Source of the DNA: Scolanthus callimorphus
Lineage: Eukaryota; Cnidaria; Anthozoa; Actiniaria; Edwardsiidae
Length of the DNA: 64,000 nucleotides
Direction of reading: 5' to 3'
NCBI GenBank assembly: GCA_033964015.1
Contig: CM066916.1
Location: 16,966,501 to 17,030,500, forward strand
Each line of letters opens with the position of its first letter. Positions within the stretch are counted from its first letter, which is position 1. Positions 33,823 through 47,500 of this stretch are shown here, one piece after another. A program made the position numbers and the translations under genes. Below the pieces are notes generated by a model. It did not search any database, was not told the origin of the DNA, and worked only from the letters and a program-made list of their open reading frames with translations.

Positions 33823-34104
33823 GAACGACAGATCAAAGGCGAATTACAGGTGGGTTGTATCGCGGGCGCATAAACAAGCGGACAATCATCAATCTCGTTC
33901 CAAAGCCTCTCGGTCATGCTGACTCGAGGCTCTGAACGTAGACGAAACCGGAAGTCCTAGAATTTAGGACATCCGGTTTTCCATATATGGCGACCGTCTT
34001 TGTCAGCTAGACGGATTTCAAAATGGGCCAATCAGAATCGGCTACGATTGTCTCCACAACAGAGGCTCAGTAGGCTCTGGGAACGAGCTGAACAATCATC
34101 AACC

Positions 34105-34349
34105 CAACCTCGTCCCCAGCGCACTGGACATGACGTATTATTTCCGGTCTTCTCGGTCATTTTTCAAAATGGCGGTTGACTCAGAAAAAAACCCTGGGGG
34201 AGGCTGAGTCACATTACCGTTTCGAAACAAAGGACAAACCTCGTTTCCATGTTTTCAAACAGTGGTCATGTGACTCAGCCTCCCTAGAGTCTTCTCCCGA
34301 GTCAACGCCATTTTGAAAAATGACCTAGAAGACCCTGGGGACGAGGTTG
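34105..34349. mobile_element. Palindromic MITE, 9-bp TSD (family A, copy 2) with foreign 26-bp patch
   Basis: CAACCTCGTCCCCAG and the inverse end flank a foldback core closely related to 4843-5061. The perfect 9-bp TSDs TCATCAACC are at 34096-34104 and 34350-34358. Between CCCCAG and GGTCTTCTC of the family sequence, this copy has 26 extra bases that are identical to part of the transposase gene at 33,327-33,352. Confidence 0.9.
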
Positions 34350-34353
34350 TCAT

Positions 34354-34515
34354 CAACCTCGTCCCCAGGGTCTTCTCCGTTGTTTCAAAATGGCATAGCT
34401 AGCTCGACCAACCACCATACAGTATTACCCACAAGACCCTGGGAACGAGGTTTAAAAGATGGCACTCATAAAACCAACCTTGTTCCCAGGGTCTTCTGGG
34501 TAATTTTCAAATTGC
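34354..34515. mobile_element. Further family-A MITE ends (short copy and a solo end)
   Basis: AACCTCGTCCCCAGGGTCTT at 34,355 with the inverse AAGACCCTGGGAACGAGGTT ending at 34,452 makes a short foldback copy. A lone end, AACCTTGTTCCCAGGGTCTT, follows at 34,477. Insertions of one family are clustered here. Confidence 0.7.
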
Positions 34516-34764
34516 TGGTGTCTTTCCACAGGAGACCGCCTAAGAAAAACAGTTCAAATCCGACGTGGCGGGCGGAAAGCCGGGAAGATGACGCAAATAA
34601 TCAATCATTAAGATAAATTAAACCTCCGATTTCCGCCGTCTCTTTCTGGTCGTCCCGTTCACTGCTGGTGGTGGGAGATAAATGCGGTAAGACTATAATC
34701 CAGAGCTATAATCCAAAGCTGGTCAAGATTCTTGGGCGATTCCCCGATTATGAGTAGATTGCAA

Positions 34765-35133
34765 TACCAATAATACGGTTTGAGCTAACACCGCGGCAAA
34801 ACGCATTTGCCATGCGCTAAAGATTCACTTCTGTGAAACTGAAAACAAAATAAATAATCTACATAACAAAAATATCTCGTGCTGCCTTGGAAATTTGGAA
34901 AACGTAAGCTCCAGACACAAAACGTAAGGCCAAAAATTGCAGAGCAACTAGAATATGATCATATCTTTCTCTGACGCACTTCAAGGCTTGCACCCGAGGC
35001 GAACATTATGGTTGAAAATCAACATTTATCGTTCGCTGTTGCTATGTAGATTTTTTTCAATTGTCTTCATTTCACAGGCCAGTGAATCTTTAGCGCATGT
35101 GAACTGCGTTTTGCCACGGTGTCGTTTGAGCTA
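34765..35133. repeat. Inverted repeat, arms of about 95 bp
   Basis: The arm ACACCG(C/T)GGCAAAACGCA, CATGCGCTAAAGATTCAC, AATCTACATA at 34,785-34,870 is repeated in inverse at 35,040-35,120, with a spacer of about 170 bp. It is a foldback element between the two divergent transposon genes. Confidence 0.75.
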
Positions 35134-35356
35134 GTTGCCCCAATGGGCTAAAAAAAAAAAAACGCGAAAGCACTGCATCGGGCTTCCTGTGTTATGCGAA
35201 AGGATAAAATTTTCTTGGGGTGGGTCGGGGTTCCCACTTCCCACTTCTTTGCGATCGCTCGTTGTCTCGTGTTTCTGTTTTCAAGAGAGAAACTTTTTTG
35301 GAGGCTAGGAATTCTCCATTCCTTAATTCTAATATAAAGAACAAATACGGATAGTC

Positions 35357-35488
35357 ATGTCGCAGTCGAAGTGGTTTGGCGAAGATAACAATCGAATGGG
35401 TATTTGGAAAACGAGTAAGGATGAGAATGGCGACCCCAAAGTAGACTTCCACGTTAGGTCAAACTGGGTGGCCGTGCCAGTGAAGGAG
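35357..35488 (+). CDS. NTPase gene exon 1 (initiator)
   Basis: ATG begins MSQSKWFGEDNNRMGIWKTS and the exon ends VAVPVKE with donor GAG|GTAAGC, phase 0. It is the first ATG after an AT-rich leader. The open frame runs on past the donor, but only into a palindromic repeat. Confidence 0.72.
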
Positions 35489-38484
35489 GTAAGCTACTTT
35501 CGGTTAAATATACCTATCACCAATTCGCAACTGGCACAGAAAGTATATCAATTGATTGTGTATGGAAATACAGCGAAATGTATAGAGGATATTACATGGC
35601 CGCACGGAGATACGAATTTTATCTTCGAGTGCTGTAAGTTTATCTCACGAGTGAGCGCAGCGAACGAGTGAGATAAATTTTTGACACGAGAAGATAAATT
35701 CGTATCTCCAAGTGGTCATTACCCGGTCATTAGGTCATGTAATGTTCTGTTTATTATATAAACATCAATGAAATACCAAATTCTCTAATTTTATTTGAGT
35801 TAAGCTTAAAAATCGAGCATTGAGCAAAGTCAAGTGTGATATTTTCACATGTGAAAATAACATGTTATTTTCACGTGTTAAGATATCAAGTTTTCGCGCG
35901 GGAGTTCACCCGTTATTTCATTGGTGTTTATATAATAAAGTTCCCTATGGATTTGGAAATCAGTTTCCTTTGGGAATGACATAGGCATGCAACAGTTCCC
36001 CCGTGATATTCGATCTCACCGTTTGCAGTAAAATGGCAAAGCTAAATGGCAAAGCCAGCAGTATAATTCTCCGAGCCGATTTCAAGATATTCCAGGCGAC
36101 TTTTTTGCCTTTGAAATTCCAAATTTTACACTGCATCTTGCTTAAAAAATTCTGAGCTCTTCTTCAAGCATTTTCCAGTTAGTACAAGCTTAAATGACAT
36201 TTCGAAGCACTGTTTGTTATTTCTTCTAGAATTTCTTTTGGCATTTTCCAGCTAGTAAATGAAATGTTGAAGCATTGTCTGTTCTTTCTTCTACAAATTC
36301 TTTTTTCGTCCAAATCTACGGGAAATCCATGAAACGTGAATATTATTTAAATCACGTGCACGGGGTTAAATTACTAAATGGCCTCCCTTCATTAGTGCTT
36401 CCCTTTGCTGAAGAATCCTTTTGCATAGATTCCCTTTTTTCTTTGTCAGTTTTTGGGGGGTTTCGATGGCTTAGAATGCGTTGTTGCCGGTTTAGTTTCG
36501 GACTATCCAGCTGTACATGTAAAAAATGCGAGATCTTTTAGCTCGTTTCGAGAAAAAGATTCGTTTATTAAAATACTTTAAAAACTTGTCAGCAAGAAAG
36601 ATATTCAATAAAAGGAATTAGATTATCAATCTCAAAGCTTATCTGGTCTGAAAATAAATCCGATCTATTTACATTCAAAATACAATTTCCAGTTTATTCC
36701 CAAATGTGATCAGATCACGTTGAATATTATAACGGATTTCAGATATTGACTGTCGTGACTAGTAACTCGCAATTACTTTGAAATTACTCCTATTACTGTA
36801 ATTACTTTGCGATTGGCTTTATTTAGTTACATCATGGAGCAGTCATAAGAAAATCGCTCTATTTAGAACGATCCGTGCGTTGAATTCCTTGAACACACTA
36901 AACTTCAAAGACACGTCCAGACAGAGTCACACTCAATGGCGTCTTTAATTAACAACAACCAATAAGGCATGACCATTCCCACGCTTTATAAAAGAGAATT
37001 TTTCTTTTGACGTAATTTTATAAGAATTTTTTGAAGTGAAAATCACTTTTTCTTGTTACAAAAATTCGATTCCGCTTAATAAGTAGTTCCGGGAAAACAC
37101 GTTCTCATTTTAAAGACAATTTCTTCATTTTATCAACGAAAAGGTGTGGAAATGCGGTGCAAGTATAGAGAGAATAACGTATTTTTTTTTCAAAGCGGCA
37201 TTTTGTTGATCGTGAGCGACGTGGATGGTGCGTTTTCTTCGGACTAATTAATGCGCATTACCAACGCGTAAATTAAAGAGCCCGTGTCAGCCACTCCTTT
37301 GTTATTGTTTTCGTTCAATATAAGAAGACGAATGACGTTTAGAAATTTCTAAATCAACATCTAAAAACATAGTTATAGATTTGCTTTACCCAATTCAATC
37401 GAAAACATTGCTCTTTATTCTCTAAATCAGCCGATAGAAATGGGTGCTTTCTCCGACTTTCGGCGTTTTCCCCCCGTGGCGCGTCTCCCTCTCCTGAGTA
37501 ACTCGACACTTGTAAACAAATCGAAGCGCACCGCGGGTAAAAGAAAACAACATTTCCCTGGATTTACGGACGTTCGCCGAAGAAGGCTGCAAGCAGTCTA
37601 TCAAAATGGCGGCTGACACAGGCTCTTTAAGTATTGTTTGTGCGCGCAATGAGAACCTTTTCGGTGTCATAAATACTCTCTTATTAAGGTCTGATTGGTA
37701 AGGGAGCATTCGCAAGACTTTGGGAGGTGGAGGGAAGGGGGGGAGGGCTTATGACAAATTTCTCAAAAACATTTGGAGACCCCACGTTAAACGTTGAAAA
37801 CTTCAAGTCCCCCTTTAAAATGCGACACACCCTCACCCTCCCTCAGCGGTGTTTGATTTGTTAAAACTCGTTTTTATAGGACACGTAATAGAGCCAGTCT
37901 GTTAATTCTTGTATTACTACCATTTGCATCCATCCATGAAGCTTGACGATTTTTTCGCGGAGGTTTACTTTTCAAACCTGCACGTTTTTCACGTTTCTCA
38001 CTCGCTGATTGGCTGCAGCTTTGACCGTTATTTTTCAGCCAATCAGAGAGCGAGAAACATGGCTACTTTTCGACAAAACGTGAACGGTTGAAAAGTAAAC
38101 TGTTGAGACAATATTGTCACACTTTATGGATGAATCACAACCCAGCCAATCACAACCCAGGTGCTGTAAAAACAATAAATATGATGTTTATAATAATGAA
38201 AATGAAGATTAAAGGTACAAAATTTCGGAAACACTGTTTACTCAGAAGTTACCTGTTACTCTGTTTACTCAGAGTTGCTGGCTCTGTTGTCCATGGATAA
38301 GTATGGTCATTTATCCTAAAAACCAGCATCCATGATTTGGTTTTGCTGTACAAAATTATTTGCATGCATGATGCATTGTGGGCTAAAACGGACAGCTGTG
38401 AAGGTGCAATCTTTTCTGAAAAAGGTCACATTTCTGTCTGGTCATAAACAGGGTACGAAAATCAGCGGTTTTTAATGTCCCCAA

Positions 38485-38539
<55 letters not shown>

Positions 38540-41500
38540 CACAGGGGCCAAGTTTCTTCCAGTTTCTCAAAATCATCAAAATCCAGATGATTTCAATTGC
38601 AGATATGAATTCAATGAGGCCGGTTACTGTTTTCCCTACAGGAATCTTTGCATCAAATTTAATGAGATAAGGATTCCTGTTTTTAACTCTTGAGATATCG
38701 GGGCTGTAATTTCTGTTATTCAACACTAAACACATAGTCACTATAATTCCCCATTTGGAGCAGTGCATTCAGTGAAAGTCAATGTTGCATAATAAGTGCA
38801 AATAAATCACATTTTGGACAAAACAAGATCATATTGCGGGATTATATGGCAGCTGCATACATTTTACAGAAAACAGTCTCCACATTTGTTTCCTTATGTC
38901 TCGTTTTCAATGGGCAGTTGCATTTAAAATCTGCACCCCCAGTTGATGACCTCTGGAATTCCAGGGTGGGTGGTGAAAATGGAGTCTGGAATTCCAGGGT
39001 GGGTGGTCAAAGTAGAGCTTGGAATCTCATTAAATACAGAACCCTTTACATTCAAAATTCCGGGGTGGGTCAGTGTACTTTCCATGGCGGTTATGAAACA
39101 ATCAATGGAATTCCAGGGTGGCTGGTTCAAATTAAACATATTGCAGGGTGGGTAGCTGTGACTGGGGTCCTCAACACAGGTGAACACCAATAAGTTATGT
39201 CCAGATACATTTCTTATTATTATTTAATTTGTTAAAAATATGACTGATGGGCTAAGGGGAAGAGGTAAAAAAAGCCTTCCTGGACCTACATTACATTTTC
39301 AAAATCAGATGGGGCGAGGTGGTACCATGTGGTTTGTCCGTTATCTATCTGGCCCAAATGTCCATCATCCCTGTTAGCCTTTTGTGCTATATTTTCAGGG
39401 ACCACCTTAGGGATTTTATTTTTTCAGACATCCATGTACAAAAGCCATGGAGGGCCGGCAAAAGGTTTAGGCTTCAAAGTTTCAACTTGAAATAAAAAGA
39501 TTTTAGACTTTGAAGAGGAGATTATTTTTATTTGTGAAGATTTGTCAGTTTCAGGAACAGATTTTCAGGTTCGTGGAAAGCATCACAATGAAGAAAATAT
39601 CTTTGATGAAAATATATCTGAATTTGAAGTAAAGCTTTTCATTTTACGTTTTGTAGAAAGAGTGGATTTTGAGAAAAAAATTAAACTTTGCAGACAATAT
39701 TTTCGACTTTAATAAAATATTTTCAAGTTGAGCAACTCTTTTCTTTAGAAATGCATTGGGAATGTACCAGAACTACCAGGGTACAGCGCGAGCAGTACAA
39801 GGCACTTGATTCATGAAATGAAGCGGATTTTCTTGATTCATAATGTGATAAACGCACAAGAAAAGTTTCAAACTTAGAGCCGTAGGCGTGGTATTTTTCA
39901 ATCTTTTCTTGTTGTTTTCCAGCATCCCAAGTGCGCTTATCACATTATAAACCAGCGAAATCCGCATTTTATTGCTTTTATGAAATATTATTTATAATGT
40001 AAGAATGCACATCTCTCAACCAATCAGATCACTCATAACTATCTAGCTATTTTATAAAGCTGGAAAAGTCGCCGTTCTTTGTAGGATGTGGAAAACGAAC
40101 ACCAACCATTTTTTGGTATTTTTGATCCACAAAAATCATACGCAAGGAAAAAATATTAGCGTCATATAGCCGTGATTTTTGTTGTGTTGGGAAATAACTT
40201 AAGTTATTTAAATTCTGATTTGTCTCTCTCGATAGTTCGAAAAAAGCAAATTTTGTGTGAGGTGTGGTTGGCCCGCCTCGCAGCTCTCGAAAGAGTGGCG
40301 TCACCTCTTTTAATTTATTTCAAATTTTGATTCGCCATACGGTTGTGGGTAGAAGGCAGTAAGTGCAGTTCTTTGTCTGAGAGAGAGAGAGAGAGAGAGA
40401 GAGAGATATGAGTTCTGCATGAAGGAGCTCAGAGAGGTTCTAATTTCTGTGAATCACATTTTCTATACTAATAATCTCTTGTAGGTAACCAATGGACACA
40501 TCTGGAAAATAACAACATTTCCCCACGGCATAGAAGGGTACGGTTTGATGTTTATATGCATATTTTGCCATCACCAGATCACGGTCGCGGAGCTGTGATC
40601 AATGTTTATTGAAACAAAAGTAGGAAACTAACTGAGTGTGTTGTCTTGTTCCCAATAGCGCAAAAATGTTCTCCGGTTGATGAGTATCTCTACTCACCGA
40701 GTAAACTGCATCTAAACAACAGGAAAAACTTAAGCAGATCCGTGTAAGAGTTTCTAATGACGCGTTTCTTTTAACACAATCTCAACAGGTTATGTTTCGT
40801 ACCTGCGAATACTGACAGGGATGAATTCGTGAATTGGAGTAAGCGCGAGTTTGCCTCACGCTCCTATGAAAGAGCCGACGGCGTTGATGACCAGCCAATG
40901 GCAAATGGTGCCCTGTGGTGCTCCATAGAAAAAACGACCTTCAAAAGCGAGATGGGAGCCAAAATAAACGAGTTTTCCCAGTCAAACAATTTTTCAATTG
41001 GACAGACGACCACTATCCTCGGCAGAGCTCCAAACTCTTCTATCTGGGCACTGTCTAGAGAGGTAGGTTATGTTTGAAGTAAACAATGCCATCATATAGT
41101 ATTAGACCTCCCATGCCTAACTTTTTAAAATATCTAGGCAAAATGTTTTTTTATTGATGTGATAAATTTACAATGGAAGCATGCAAACCAATAGAAAATG
41201 ACTTAATTTTTCTCGCCTTATCTATACTATTATAATCGAGTTGTCTGCGCAAACGTTTCTGATTGGCTTCCATTGTTTACAATTTCGATCCTTCCAGAAC
41301 TGTTGTGTTTTCTGAAGAAAAGGAAATGCTTTGAAAAATGCATAAATACGGCAAAATTGTGAAATGTTTTGCAAATGTGAGACATTTACCCTACCTTATG
41401 TAAATGCCTAAACGAAATGTTATTCTGGGTCTTCGTTCGTCACGAAGTGACGGGCTGTTTTCTTGTATACATTGTTTTATAGGCGGGGAAATCCAGAATT

Positions 41501-44500
41501 TCGAATTTCATGCGAGGAAAACCTGCTGGCAGGTTTATAGTTTACAGTTAGTCGAGCCCTTAAACGGGTTCTAAAATGTTTTTTCAAGGGTACACAATAA
41601 GCCTAGTTGGAGTTTAAATTTCGTGTTTAGTGCGCATGCGATTTTAGTCCGAATTTCTTGATTTATTTTGTTTAACAAGAACAAAGAGAAGTTAAACAAA
41701 AGATTCGGACTTAAATCGCATGCGCACTAAACACGAAATTTAAAATCCAACTAGGCTTATTTCACTTACTTTTTTAGATGCAGATCAACGCTGATGGTAA
41801 CGTCATACCAGTTAGCGATCAGAGATATTTTTATTTTCCAAAGAAGCAAGGTTGGAAACTCGAAGTGTCACCGGACCAAAGTTCTAATTATATGAGGACT
41901 ATTGAAAGAGTAAGTATTTTCATTTCGTTGCACTCTTTTAATAACAACGCTCATTTTCGAATCGAGGCTTATTTTTACTTATTTTTAGGTAGTTTCAGCT
42001 TGAAAATATCCTTAACAACTCTAAATCAAAATCTGCACTTTTGCACTATTTGGCTTTTGCACGCTATATGATGTCATCTATGTATCTATTACAGTACAGA
42101 CGCATGGAAAAAGTACGCACGCAAGATGCTGGGAGAGACACGAGAACGTTGTAAAATTACGAGCCTTTTAAAGCGTTGGAGTGATTTTAAAACGTTTCGA
42201 GACTCCCCAGACATAATGAGTGTTCCATTTTGCCAATAAAGTCGTACAGCTTTGTTCTCTAATGCCTTTGTGATATAGCGCAGGAGATACCCCTGTGAAG
42301 CTCCTTAGGCCTAGTACATACGCCGCTGTTATCATGAGCCGATCCTAATGCAAAATCTCAATAAAACAACATTTTTTTACCATCTCTCGTCTGCATGTAG
42401 CCTGACTTTCGAGTATTTCATGGTAACAGTTTGGTACGGCTCATGATAAGAGCGGCGTTATGTACTAGGCCTTACTAATTCGCGTTTCAAGATGCGACTG
42501 TTTACTGATTCGGCCATTTACCGATTCAGTTCCGGGGGGATACTTCAGTCAAAGTATCAATGTATCAATGTAACAAACACATTTTATTTCCATACATAAC
42601 CGTAGTCCGATGTTCGCAATACTTTGTTTTAAAAACATTTATACAAGAAAGACATTTCGATTAATGGTTTTATTACGTAATATACTACTACTTTATACAA
42701 AGAAAAGTACTATATTTCTTCAATTCATCCTAAGTTAAGGAGTATCGTTTCCTAGTGATTTGGCAGATTTGGCCCTCTTAATTTCACTATTATTGATGTG
42801 ATGAATATCTATTTTATTGCAAAAAATATAGCTACGATCTAGAGGAGGACCAATAATTTATCGGTGAAATAGAGCATATATAAAGAGAGCGTGAAAGATG
42901 TTGTGTATTGCCGCATTTCCCTACGATGGCGAATTATTGATTTATGGGAACTAAAGAGCTACGAAGTTTGACTGCCAGAAATCCATCGCGAGAACTCGCA
43001 TACTTTGAACTAGTAGGTTTTTATTTATTGTAGCTTGTACGACAGAGTTACAGAGGGGAAAAATTTGGCTCCGCTCTGCTAGCCATGGGAGGAATAGTGA
43101 TGGCCATGCATGCTGAAACTGTAGCTGACGTGTTCGATGGGTGCCCGCAAGTATGCCTTCTTGGTGAACCAGGGAGGGGAAAGACAACAATTCTAAGGAC
43201 AGCGCAAGGAATGTTGGGTGAGCCGCTGAAGGAGAGATCCACAACTGTCCTAAGATTCTCGTAAATGTTAATCATTGATCTATTGATGCTTAGTTTATTA
43301 CCACTAGACAATTATGTACCCGTTTACCGCACCCGTAAAATAACACGGGTACGGTTTAGGAACAGGGTGTTACAATTCGCTGCCAGTTTTAGTATCTCCG
43401 TGATACCTCTATAAGGTTCCGCAGCATCGTTAAGAACTAACTGCCTTCGGCGCTCCTATACATACCTATACATATCGTTTACGCCAAGGGGACGTCAATG
43501 CTCGCTGGAGAAAAACACGATTTGCAGCCAACAATTATAACCCAATTTTCCCATTCGCTAAGACATTCACCAACGTACAGAAAATAACAAGGGTTCCCGC
43601 TTGTTAGAGGGTTAAACCTGACGATATAATGTCTCTCTGTAGGTTTTCTAGCCATCCGAAAATCGAACGTTTTGATTAATAGAGTTTAGCGAAAAATCCC
43701 TAACTAGAGATGTCCAAATGATCGTCAGCAAAATAAATGACTTCTTATTTCAAACAGGAATGCAGCGAATCGGGTTTCTCAAACAAGTTAGTCGAGAGGG
43801 GCTCATTTCTCGAGCTAACTCGACGACGATGGGAGTACATATCGATGACCAGAAGAACCTGAAGGCAATTTCAGAAGTGGTCGTCGATTTCTACAACATG
43901 GCGAAATCTGAAACCTTTGACAGAGGAACAGAGGAAATCAGATGCGGCCTGGTGTTTACATCAAACACTAAACTTACCGACTGCACGGACAGGTAAACAA
44001 GCCCCGACTGAAAAGCCCACAGTCATCTTTTCTATTTATTTAACCAACTTTATACAAAGGACACTTTTATATGACCTGAGTGACATCTTTTCATACAATG
44101 TATGCCTCTAATGCAGACACTTGTTGGGAGTGATTCGCCTCTGTTCAGGCTAGCTAGTGAATGAAATGAAAAAAAGTAAATTACATGGCAACGGATATTA
44201 TTACTCACAACAGTCATCTGAAATCCGCTCTATGTGCTGCTAAAGAACCAGGCTTCAGTTTCGACGCCGTTGTTTTGGAGAACAAAATTTTAATCAGGAC
44301 ACTGACTTTCTCGTGTCCAAACGTTGTCCGTATAGGGATTCCACTGCAAAACACTAGATGGATGCAAGACTTTCTACACACATAGTGATTCCAATATATT
44401 TAGGCTGCGAGATAACTAACTGTCTACGTCTTTATCTATATTGGTAGAGAATTGAGGAGGATTGTTTATGTGAACTTTCCCGGGGAAGCCTCGGAGCGAG

Positions 44501-47500
44501 TACATCAGAACAGTTACAAGCCTTTAGAGAACTGAAGAAGATACGAGACAGCGGAAAAATGTCGAAAGTGTGCGGCGGCCTGATTGCTCTTGGAGAGCAA
44601 TTCCGACATGAGGCATTTGTGCACATTACTCAAACATATCTTCCAAAAGTAACTGGCATGCTGGAAGGAGCGTTGCAAGATATCTATCTTAGTTATAGTA
44701 TCTTGCTGTGGTTCACCTGTAAGGTAATATATAGATTTAGTCACTGGCTTTTAATGCGGTTGCATATTTTTTATAGGCGCGCATGCAGTATTTTCCCGCA
44801 AAAATGAGACGGCTTTGGAGTTGTGATATATTGGGCACTCACGGACGCGCCCGCGGTACTCATGAGAATACCGCTAAAACACGAAAAACGAAGTCGATAT
44901 TTGAGTTATATTTTGAGCTATTGTAAATTTTACTGCGATACCTATGGTGCGGCCTTGGGCCGTTTAGGAGCTCCTCTAAAGACTCCAACAATCGGGCAGC
45001 CGCATAATGTACCGGCGAGGCGAGAATACTAATAAATGCGCATTGGGAAACAAAAGAGAAACACGGAAACCTCAAAGCAAATAATCGAAAATAACAAATT
45101 TTTGAATTGGAATTTTTGTGCAAATGATACAGTCAATAGCTACAGGTATAGTGCTACCATCAGGAAAAGAATGAGAGATAATGCGTTTTATTGGTAGTCG
45201 GCACCTCCCCGTACGTCGCCTCTTTCACGCCCATCATGGAAGAACCCTAAACAAATACTTGAAGGAAAGCTTTATCACGGAGGCAATAGCTCGTTATAAT
45301 ATGGTCGATCGGCCAGAAAAGACTAGTGGCGCAGGCTAAATCCTCTAGAATTGCGCCAACGTGTAATCAATATGTTTCTTTCGATTGACGAAAAATATAG
45401 CCATCCTCTAGTAAACCCACAAAATAAAACTCATCGCAATTTGCTTACCAGGTATTTTGTCTTGGTGTCGTCGAGGAAAACGAGGTTGATCGCAGGGAGA
45501 AGTTTGTATTCTCGGCATTCGAACAACACCAGGCTCACTTCATAAGGCGTCTGCAGCCAGATGCACACCCAGAAAGACAGTTGAAGAAGGGCGTGCTTGA
45601 TCGGTTTGGCGATGATATTTCACAATTTTGTGAACAAGATGATGTAAGTGCACAGAGCCACAAATAACTTTTATCACGTTAATATTTACCTTAATATAGT
45701 AACATATATTTAGTAACATATATTTAGTAACATATATTTATATATTTAACATAATAAAGTTGTTGATTGACCAGTACGTTGCTCTATTAATTGCATCTTC
45801 ACCTTAGTGCTCTGTTCTCTTCGCCCACGTTCCAATAACGCTCACGAAACAAAGCTTCAAGTCGAGGCTCTCAATACATTTACCGAGTAATTTTAGAAGA
45901 GAACCTCGACTTGAGGTTATTGTTTGTAGGCATTGGATCGCAATTAGAACATAGCCTTCATAGGCGGCGCGGGGCCATAAAAGTCGGGGTGCTCTGAGAA
46001 GAGCGAAAACACAAAATACAGTAAATCTATGACAATTTGGCGAAAAAGGTGGGGGTCGAGCACCCCCTTAATGTATGGCTCCGAAGCCTATGCCTTTTGA
46101 CCTATAAATGTCGACAAAACAGCCAACCTTCAAAGCAGCATAGAGCAACGCACTGAAGGGGAATTTAACTGGAAAAGTAAATTTGTCAATCACATTAACT
46201 CGAAAACAAGCTGCAACGACCAATACAAAAACTCATAACAACTCGCAAGAAATTCAAAAATACGAAGTCTTACACAGCATACTAAATCCTTCTTTTTATC
46301 TTGCAGGTAGCATCTTTTCTTAAGCATTCAACATTCAAAGACCTACACGGCAATGTCACCGATGCACTCTTAGTGCACCCTCGCTTCTTCTCGCGTGTGG
46401 ATGGGTATGACCAAAACACGTTGAATAGGCACCTAAAGCAAAGTGGCAAAGGATCGGGGAAGTGTACCGCAAGAAAATTCCCAACCGAGAGTAAGAATGT
46501 GGCTTGTTCATTAGTGCGCAAGGACTTTTTCGCTGAAGAAGTGTGGCAGACAATCTTGCAAGGTATAACATTAAAATTCAAAAATGGTCCAAAAGCGTTT
46601 TTTCTTTTGTAAAATAACTCCCGCTCTATTGGCAGAAGCATCACTCCCTAAGGATGACATTTACAATTAATCAATTTGTCGAAGTTTGAAGACAGCTGAA
46701 AGTATTGAGAAAGTTATCCGCCTGCAGCGTTCAGAAACATATAAGTGAGTTAATGTTTCAGGCTGCGTTTCTTTTTGGTTGCATATTTCACACTACATAG
46801 CAGCATGAATCCTTGTTACACTCTGGAAACCAGAGGCTCGAGGTCAGAAGGCGAGTTTCCCGAGAAACAACATGACAAACGCGAGCGAGGGTACCCTTGA
46901 TGATATGTGATGATAATCATGCTCGGACTGGCATTTAAGTTTTCAAATGATATACAAGTAGAATTATGAGATTTCTGGTAGTTACCACTATAAAAGTGCA
47001 TTTAGTATACATATATTATTCTGCGTGTCCAGTTTGCCTTGCCGCAATTTGACTGAATATTCATTCCACTAATTGTAGGGTTGTTTCACTTTAATAATTA
47101 TTTCTAGTCCTTCCCGAGAGACGAAAAGGGGCCGCCTCGACGAGATCTAAAGGTCAGTTTTAGAGAGATCAGGGCTTGATGTTTTTGGTATACTATCCAC
47201 AAAGTGAATAAATAATGCAAAGACATAGGGCTTTTTTGTAATTATGGATTAAGAATGCAGGATCACACGACGAGCATAGGCGGGAAAAAACAATGAGTAG
47301 AACAATGAGTTTGAGTTTGTAGTCAGCGCCGAAATTGCCTCAGCTGATAGCATTTATTTTCTTTAAAATTAGATGCAGAAACAGTCGAAGAGACAAACGA
47401 GGTGGAGAAACCAAATGGACGTGGTAAGAAGCCTAGTAATTACTTAATTAATGTAATTATGGATTAAGAATAAAGGATCACACGAGCATAGGAGGGAAAA

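Larger units (their letters stand above)
30989..33960 (-). pseudogene. DDE-type transposase with zinc-binding, CXC-like and OTU protease domains, frameshifted
   Basis: Minus strand. The N-terminal piece (33,822-32,812) has a Cys-rich module (FSCPYC, WKDGSSKQKNPR) and the first catalytic Asp in HWLSADHTF. At about 32,830 the frame breaks: the continuing sequence FYVDNCCQLRETLR and DLFHALNR is in another frame, supplying the second Asp. Two more frame changes (about 32,690 and 32,570) lead to WTKFRYNGHLIL and IEVHIRKGCLSNIPPGCG, then TNKNERMHRK, a likely catalytic Glu region. An OTU-like cysteine protease domain follows (ADGDCFF with Cys; EHYDAL with His; 31,550-31,985), then a Cys cluster (CRCGVNYKC...SSRCACLKVGQKC...CKCINC, 31,320-31,500). 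A further frame shift near 31,250 continues to 30,989. Transposases with this PPGCGTNxNE motif occur in cnidarian genomes; I cannot name the superfamily. The gene is disabled in this copy unless unusual introns explain the breaks. Confidence 0.82.

Noticed and set aside
35489..35671. Extension of NTPase exon 1 past the GTAAGC donor
   Set aside because: The added residues come from a palindromic repeat, and splicing at 35,488 joins exon 2 in phase.
38472..38768. Gly- or Pro-rich frames over the C run
   Set aside because: These are artefacts of a homopolymer of about 50 nt.
44185..44385. 66-codon plus-strand frame as exon 7 of the NTPase gene
   Set aside because: It has no good splice sites in the right phase over its full length; only a short piece from about 44,298 (TLTFSCPN) is a possible exon, and its donor is weak.
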